Positions 57,237 through 64,000 of a DNA stretch of 64,000 nt are shown here, piece by piece. Below the pieces are notes generated by a model. That model was not told the DNA's origin, made no database searches, and saw only the letters and a list, made by a program, of their open reading frames with translations. A program made the translations under genes and the position numbers. The first letter of the stretch is position 1; each line of letters begins with the position of its first letter. Location of the stretch: contig MCGO01000048.1 of the NCBI GenBank assembly GCA_002104985.1, positions 62,001 to 126,000 on the forward strand. Reading direction: 5' to 3'. Source of the stretch: Rhizoclosmatium globosum (Eukaryota > Chytridiomycota > Chytridiomycetes > Chytridiales > Chytriomycetaceae).

Positions 57237-60072
57237 ATGACACACGCGCTCTTCTCGCTCTCAGCGCAACTCGCCGGACACACGCAAGATGTAACCAGCC
57301 CCTCCTATTATTAAACGCATTAATAACGCCGTGCAGGTGCGAGCACTTGCCGCGGGTTCCAGCCCCGAAACGCTGTTCTCGGCGTCGCGCGACTCGAAGG
57401 TCCTCCGTTGGACCCGCGAAGACCCGTCGTTGCCCGCTTTCCTCCTTCGCAGCGACTACAAGGGCCACGGCGACTTTGTCAACTCACTGCTCTACCTGGG
57501 CCTACTCCTGAGTTTCCCGAAGGTCGGACATCCCCATTACAATAGAAACTGTGTATTAAATCGATGGAATGACGTAGGTCTGATTGCTAGTGGCTCCAAA
57601 GACAGGAGCATCAACGTCTTCGACCCAAGGCAGGAGGATGAACCGATCTTTTCACTCATTGGTCACACTGATACCGTTTGTGCTTTGGCGCGGGATGAAG
57701 CTACTGGAGGCATTATTTCGGGCAGTTGGGACAAGTGAGTGTTGTGGTCCGTTGCAGTATGCGACTTCGAATGACTGATTTCCGTAAAGGACTGTTAAGC
57801 TCTGGATTAACTGGGAATGCGTTTGACTTTGACTGGCCACGAACAAGCTGTATGGGCTGTCATGAGTGCGGGAGACTATGGAATCCTGACCGGTTTGTTT
57901 GTATTTACTCCGTCTAAGCCACTGACATCACGTCTAGCTTCTGCTGATAAAACCATCAAACTCTGGAAAGACGGAAAGTGCGTTCGTACTTTGACTGGAC
58001 ATACAGATGTTGTACGTGCTCTTGCACCATTGGAAGGGATTGGATTCCTCTCAGCTTCCAATGATAGGTAATTACAATTCTATTAGCATACTTTAAAATG
58101 ATTATAAAACTTTAGCACGATTCGTATTTGGTCCTACTCTGGCGATTGCCTTGCTGAACTTTCGGGTCACACATCATTTGTCTATGGCCTACAGTTCTTC
58201 CCACCGGTGGATTTGCGTCCTGTGGTGAAGACCGCACCGTGCGAATTTGGCGGCCGAAGGACCCACTTTTAAATGCGTACAAACCATTCAACATCCTTGC
58301 ACGAGTGTATGGTGTGTCACAGCGCTTGCGAATGGAGATGTTGTGTCGGGAGGTTCTGATGCCGTGACTCGTGTGTTTACCACAAGCAACGAACGGTGGC
58401 TTCTTTGGAGCAAGTAAAGGCGTATGATGATGAAGTTGCCAAACAGCAGATTCCATCGTACGTAGTTGTCATTTCAAGAAGACACAAACTGTACTAATTT
58501 CGCCCTTGTAGAAACCAAGTGGGTGATGTAGATAAAACAAAGCTGCCTGGTTTAGAAGCGTTGTCCGTGCCAGGACGTCCTGATCAAGTAATCATGGTGC
58601 GCAACGGAGATTGGTTGAAGCCCATCAGTTTACTGAAGGCCAGTGGGTGAAGATTGGGGAAGTTGTCGACGCTGTTGGTGGAGGTAGGAAGACAATGTAC
58701 GGTGGCAAGGAGTACGACTACGTGTTTGACATTGATATCGGAGCTGGACAGAATTTGAAGTTGCCGTACAACAACTCTGGTAATATCCTTGACAACTGTG
58801 CCAAATCACTTACACTTTCAATTAGAAAATCCGTACATGGCAGCGCAAAGATTTATCGAAGCTCATGAACTGAATCAAGACTTTTTAGACCAGATGGTAC
58901 TTTCATCATTCAAAACTCAAAGCCAACCACGTTGGGCGAACAACCAAGTGCTTCCCAGTTTGTGGATCCTTTCACTGGTGCTGGACGATACGTCCCTGGA
59001 TCAGTATCTCAGCAAGCTGCACCTGTAGTTGAGAACTTGTTCCCTTCTGTGAGTCGTTTGATTATTCTCAAGCTTGTTCTAACCTCCAATCCAGGTGTAC
59101 ACCACCTTCGCATCCATCAATGCCAAAGCAGTCAAAACCAAAATTCAGCAGCTCAACAACGACTCTGCCAAAATTGAAGGAAACTCCCTCTCTTCGGAGG
59201 ATCTCTCGCTCTTAATTCGCTGTTGGATTTGATTGACTTGGGCAAAGATAAACTTGTCAAAAGTTGGAATGATCGTTACTGGGGTCCAGTGAAGAAGATT
59301 GCATTCGAATGGCCGGAGGCGGTTAGGTTTCCAGGTACAGTAATTTGCTACTATCCAAATCGTACTAACAAATTGTGTTATAGGAATCGACTTGATTAGA
59401 ATTCTGAGTCTTTACACGTCGCCAGAATCTGAACTTCTTCCAAAGCTCTTGCATGCTGCGGGACTGACTACTGCTTTCAGTCAAATCGGCAATGAAACCA
59501 ACAAAATGTGGCCATGCGTGCTGTAGCGAATCTGGTTGGAACAAAGGAAGGCGCTGAATACTTTACAAGAGTCGCCAGAGTGTTGTTGATGTGTTGGGGT
59601 ACAAATGGAGCACATCTACGAATGCGAACTTGCGTTTAGCAGTTGCTAGTGTGTTTTTGAAGTAAGTGATTTTCATGAGGCCATTGGAATTAACAGCGTA
59701 CCCAGTTTGACAATTTTGTTGAAGGAAAAGAAGGATGACTCATTCAGCTTTGACTTGCTGACGCATTTGATTCAGGTACTTATCATTTTCGATATTATAA
59801 TAACTTAATATTGGCTTACGCTTTTATCCTCAGTTCTTGTCGAGCGAAACCGATGTAGAAAATGAATACCGTATCTTGGTTGCTTTGGGAACTTTGGTGA
59901 GCACATTTCTCACTATCTTGTTTCACGTTATTGAATTCTTTTGTTAGCTCAAAGATAATAAGGTTGCTCAAGAAGCCGCTGGTTTGGTGGATATCAAGGC
60001 AGTACTTCGAGAATCGAAGAACAAGGGTATCGATAGGATTGTTAAGATTCATCGGGCTTTGTTGAAGAAGTG
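57237..60072 (+). CDS. PLAA/DOA1: PLAA/Doa1 (Ufd3) ubiquitin-binding WD40 protein
   Basis: Adaptor of Cdc48/p97 that binds ubiquitin and supports ubiquitin recycling and ERAD. Start MTHALFSLSAQLAGHTQD at 57237. WD40 propeller: LFSASRDSKVLRWTRE, LIASGSKDRSINVFDPRQ, SADKTIKLWKDGKCVRTLTG, VRALAPLEGIGFLSASNDR, FASCGEDRTVRIW. PFU domain: VRNGD, then EAHQFTEGQWVKIGEVVDAV and EYDYVFDIDIGAGQNLKLPY. PUL domain from about 59.1 kb, ending DIKAVLRESKNKGIDRIVKI and HRALLKK. At least six frame breaks (about 58190, 58260, 58395, 58612, 58898, 59505) are each repaired by one extra base in a run. Since this is a conserved, normally single-copy gene, they are probably assembly errors. Exons follow GT-AG. Confidence 0.85.
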
Positions 60073-60175
60073 ATGGATTCAATAAACTCAAGTTTATACG
60101 AAGAACAAAGATGAGACTTTATTGCTGTAACTTGGTTTCTAATTTATCGTCAATGTACACTGAATAAAGCCTCCT

Positions 60176-62294
60176 TTACTCAGCCAGAGGAGGGGGTGCA
60201 CTCTTTCCATCCTTTTTACCTCCAAGGTCAAATTGCTTGATGAAGAAGGCCAAACAGAAAATCAAAATCGGGAAAGGGAACAAGCAGTAGTAACTGGTTC
60301 TGTAAGTGGCAATGAAACCATCCAACAGTTGCTGCGAAGCCTTGCTGACGACTTGCTGATACGCAAGAGGGAGAGTCGTATTACTGAGAGCCTGTTGCAG
60401 AGCTTGGTATACTGGAAGGACATCGCTGACTTTAAAATTTTGGTGTACGGTCTTATCAAGCTCGGTAATAAACGTGTTGAGCTCCAGATCATTGGCGGTA
60501 TTTGTAACGATGACTGCAACAAGATTTAAGATTGATTCAATGGGGTTATTGAGAGTGCTTACAGTTGTTGAAGAGGGTACCAATGATGGCAACACCCAAA
60601 GCACTTCCCAAAGATTGAGCAGTTTGCGCGACAGCAGTACCAACAGCTAATCCGCAAATAAGAAATTATGATAATCGAAAATGACACGTACCAATCAACT
60701 CTCTTGGAACGGAACTCTGCAAAGCGATGATACGCATTTGCATCATGCTACCCATCGCCATTCCAAAGACCATCAAGTAAATGAAACGCATCCATTCAAC
60801 TGAACTTGCATCCAAAGAAGACATGAGCCCGATTCCACCAGAGAGAAGGACAGGTCCAATAAAGAAGAAGAGCTTGTACTTTCCATATCGTGAAACGAAG
60901 AGTCCACTTCCAATACTCGTGAAAATCAAACCAATGACCAAAGGAACCAGAGAGAGACCAGCTTGAGTCGCAGATTGGCCAAAGACGATTTGAAAATACA
61001 GTGTGACGAAATAGAAGCCACCAAAGAATACAGCTCCCATCAAGACTCCAATAATCAGAAGAACAACAACGGAAGAATTGATAAAGAGGCCGGCAGGAAC
61101 AATTGGTTCTTTGGCAATCTTGAGCTCGATATAAACAAACACTGCAGCGAGGACAGCGGCTGCAACAAACATTGCATAAACTGGAGCAGAGTTCCATTCC
61201 CAAGTACTACCACCGAGTTGAAGTGGTGTAATCAACGCAACAGTTGCAGCGCAAACAGCCAATCCTCCCAAGAAATCAACACGTGCAATCTTGTCCCTGA
61301 AAGTTCCCTCAACTGCGTCTTTAGGAAACATGAAAATGATGGTGTAAAGTGTAATCGCTCCGAGTGGCAAGTTCAAGTAGAAGCACCATCTGATGTAAAG
61401 CAGTTTCAGAACGTACGTAAAAAGGTGTCGACTTCACAACTTGAACTCACCTCCAGGTGGCGTGGTCGACAAATAGTCCTCCTGCAAGTGGAGCGACAAC
61501 ACTTGCCAGACCAAATACAGCTCCAAAAGCACCCTGGTACTTTCCTGATAGTGTTCGAGTTCAGCGAGACACATCAGAATCCCTTCAACAAACCTCTGTC
61601 ACGGATAGACACAATATCACTGATGATAATAATGACACACGAAAAGATACCACCACCACCAATACCAGCGATAGCACGGCCGGCAATAAGCATGGCCATA
61701 GAAGTTGCAGCACCACAAATCAAAGAGCCAATTTCAAACACAGAAATAGCGAACACGAAGACCCATTTACGTCCAAAGATGTCTGCAAATTTACCATAGA
61801 GAGTTTGGACGGGAGCAGCAGTCAGCAAGTAAGCAGATCCCAACCAAGGAATAAGAGGCTAAAAGTCTTTAGCATTCAAGAAAGCATCATTTAATTACTT
61901 CACCTGGTCTCCCAAATCCTCGACGATGGCCTTAAAGCGGTGGTGACGATGTCTGAAGTGATATATTGATTGTCAATCATTTTACAAATGGCATTTCACA
62001 TCATCACGGCTTCACCTGATCCAATGAGGAAAGGAATAGTCCCAACATCAATCCAATGTAGACAAGGACAAAAGAACGACGATCCTAGAGATGTGTTTAG
62101 ATGACCAGAGAGGCTTTGTTAGGGACTCACCAGCTTCACCCGCACAAAGTCTCCCACATTGATTTCCTCGTCCGCAGCAGCAGCTCCACCGTCATCGACA
62201 ATCTCAACCACTTCGCTCTTCACATGCACCAACTCAATCGCTGTTTCACCCGATTGGACGGCATTGGAACCATCCTTCCCTGCAATGTGGACAT
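60176..62294 (-). CDS. MFS drug:H+ antiporter (DHA2, 14-helix type)
   Basis: Proton-coupled exporter of the DHA2 branch, probably plasma membrane. Conserved start of the fold: [20 protein letters not shown], then [18 protein letters not shown] (family motif D1), [39 protein letters not shown] (motif A) and [14 protein letters not shown]. The later exons, [17 protein letters not shown] to [20 protein letters not shown] and [13 protein letters not shown], complete about 14 helices. The end is Lys/Pro-rich ([13 protein letters not shown]), stop TAA at 60176. Frame breaks near 61931 and 61951 are repaired by one A each. The true start is unresolved: the acidic N-terminal part ([18 protein letters not shown]) continues past the only obvious Met. 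Substrate unknown. It ends 103 bp from PLAA, convergent. Confidence 0.78.
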
Positions 62295-62496
62295 ATGGAT
62301 CTTTTCTTTGGATTTTTCGCCACAAGCCCTACGCCCTCTTTAACGAAATTGATGAGAAATCCAATATGTAATACTGTCCTTGGGAAATGATTGCCAATCT
62401 TACGTGGTTGGAAATTGCTGAACAACGGAGGAAGAAGGCAAATCGTGGGTATTGACTTTATTTCGTCAATGATAAATAGAGCCCAAATTCCTTGCT

Positions 62497-64000
62497 TCAT
62501 TCAGACGTAATATAATTTGTCAACAAATGGACTTGTGATGGAGACAATAGTCCACCCACTTTTCCCCAGAACTCACCACTTCCTCCTGCTCCCCCACCCT
62601 CCATAGCTCGGAACACATCAACTAAACACATAATAGCACTTCGCCGAACATCAACTCTTGTTGATCCCATTTCCTTTTACCATCAATATTTTAGAACGTA
62701 CTTGAGGGTAATATAAACCAACGAACCTTGGAACACAACATCATGACCCGATCCACATCCAAATCACTTGCAACTTCCGCAGCCATTCTCGCGACAGTTT
62801 TCCCCAAATATTCAAACACGGTTGACAATGGATGTGGTTGGAAATCGTCTGCATCAGACGCCTCTTTCCAATCCACAAACGCTTGCCTTTCCAACACATC
62901 ACACAGACTTTCCAAACAGAATCGAGGGTCTCTAATTTCCATGAATTTCATCAAAGCTGTGTCAGCTCCACCGGCAACCTTTGATCAAATCAGAAAACCA
63001 TCTGAAACATGTGGATGGCGTACCTGGAAACGAGCATCACTCCGTCCACTGACTAACTGCTCTACGACAATGATATCTTTAACACGATTACAGACATCAG
63101 ACCTCATGAATAATACACTCAGAATCAGAAATAGGGCTTCCTTCGTGTCATTACCCTTTCAATACCAGTCAATAACTTGAAACTAAATGAGAATAACAAA
63201 CCAAGTGGTCGTTGTCGATAACACTCAATACAGTGTCCATCAATGTAGCAGCACATTCAGAGTCAACAGCCCTCCCCGAGACTCCTCCATGAGGATTTGC
63301 CATACAGTACAAAGTCTCCAAAACGTTATTCGTATATTCACCGTTTTGAAAACGTGTCCACCATTTCAGAAATTCAGCGTTGGCGGTCGTTTTGGGGATT
63401 GCAAGTGCTGGTGAGGTTGGCTTTGTGTCGAGTTGGATGAGTGATGATTTAATCTCATTGGCAGGTGGAACACCGATCATTCCTCCAGGAAATGCAGACA
63501 TTTCAATGGCAGGATTGATTAAAAATGATTTAACTGCTTTTGGAGTGTCTTGATGCATTTGCGGCTGACATTCCTGTGATGGCGAGTTAACTTTACATGA
63601 CAGGCTGGTTTAATCTCACCTCAAAGTCATCCTGATCGTAAATATTCTCTTCCTTCATATTCTCAGATTTAGTCTCGTCCACTAAAAGACTCTCTTCCAC
63701 GAGACCTCCTTCAAATGTGATGTCCGCCAAATTCAACTGTGTATCCAAACCTTCGTCTCCACCATCGACGGCAAAATCACTCAAACTTGAGCTTGAGTCA
63801 TCAACAGATACAGGCATTACAGTTAGAGGTGACTTTACGACTGCGCGATCCGGTTCTAACTCTCCAGCAGCCTTCTGTAAGCTGATAACATCGTCCGCGT
63901 CTTCATCATCAGAAATTCCAAGCACTCCACGAACTTCAGCCGCCACATCCAAATCAACTGTTTCCAAAACACGTTTGAGCACAGTAGGACATACGCGCCA
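62497..64000 (-). CDS. CLASP-like microtubule plus-end protein, C-terminal part
   Basis: The N-terminus lies right of the window. The end is TGA at 62497-62499. Visible exons, 5' to 3': an acidic Ser/Asp-rich region (GISDDEDADD ... DDSSSSLSDFAVDGGDEG), then helical repeats (EFLKWWTRFQNGEYTNNVLE, ILSVLFMRSDVCNRVKDIIV, MKFMEIRDPRFCLESLCDVL). The closing TOG-like repeats show LGKTVARMAAEVASDLDVDR, TRVDVRRSAIMCLVDVFRAM and LLSPSQVHLLTNYI. The last two resemble the end of CLASP (VRKASVFCLVAIY...KLLNLYI). CLASPs rescue and stabilise microtubules. The call rests on this C-terminal match; the rest is too diverged to judge by eye. Confidence 0.6.

Noticed and set aside
1..64000. CRISPR array, operons or other prokaryotic features
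   Set aside because: Pervasive GT-AG introns and eukaryotic gene families rule out a prokaryotic origin, and no regularly spaced direct repeats were seen.

Overview
The window looks like nuclear DNA from a zoosporic (flagellated) fungus, most likely a chytrid. Genes are closely packed on both strands. They are cut by many short introns (mostly about 45-75 bp, GT...AG, frequent GTGAGT, GTATGT, GTTGAG or GTGCGT donors). A fungal-type secretome (GH18 chitinase, two GH5 enzymes with Thr-rich linkers) sits beside genes needed for motile cilia and intraflagellar transport (ODAD3/CCDC151, DRC10/IQCD, cytoplasmic dynein-2 light intermediate chain). A PDE9-type phosphodiesterase also fits a swimming-spore fungus. 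The species cannot be named from the sequence. Layout: 0-7.6 kb holds the 3' part of a chitinase, a PDE9-like phosphodiesterase, COP9 signalosome subunit 3 and a TMEM184 membrane protein. 7.7-16.7 kb is a head-to-tail array of four paralogous alpha-arrestins, each with a C-terminal SAM domain. 16.8-18.7 kb is a broken alpha/beta hydrolase split by a 921-bp element with terminal inverted repeats and a perfect 9-bp target duplication. 18.8-23 kb holds a large low-complexity/coiled-coil protein and a LINE remnant. 23.2-26.2 kb is a divergent pair: a small FHA protein and a protein kinase that appears fused to a CCCH zinc finger, followed by two 94-bp hairpin elements with compensatory stem changes. 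27.4-39.1 kb holds ODAD3, UPF2, BAP31, FIG4-like and OMA1. 39.3-40.2 kb is a decayed inverted copy of the FHA/kinase gene. 40.4-44.3 kb has initiator tRNA-Met, XPC/Rad4 and dynein-2 LIC. 44.6-49.1 kb holds two tandem GH5 genes, one with six added cysteine repeats. 49.1-55.8 kb holds an unidentified gene, RPB11, a tRNA-Lys/tRNA-Val pair, DRC10 and another unidentified gene. 56-64 kb has a second tRNA-iMet, PLAA/Doa1, a DHA2-type MFS transporter and the C-terminal part of a CLASP-like protein. Shared themes are ubiquitin/protein turnover (CSN3, PY-motif arrestins, PLAA), DNA damage and checkpoint control (FHA-kinase, XPC), RNA quality control (UPF2), cilium assembly and cell-wall polysaccharide breakdown. 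Many conserved genes, mainly at 43-62 kb, show single-base frame breaks that are each repaired by adding one base, usually within a homopolymer or repeated base. Because these also hit conserved single-copy genes (PLAA, dynein-2 LIC), they look more like sequence-assembly errors than real pseudogenes. Splice sites below were derived by eye from reading frame, splice motifs and family conservation; no alignment was run.
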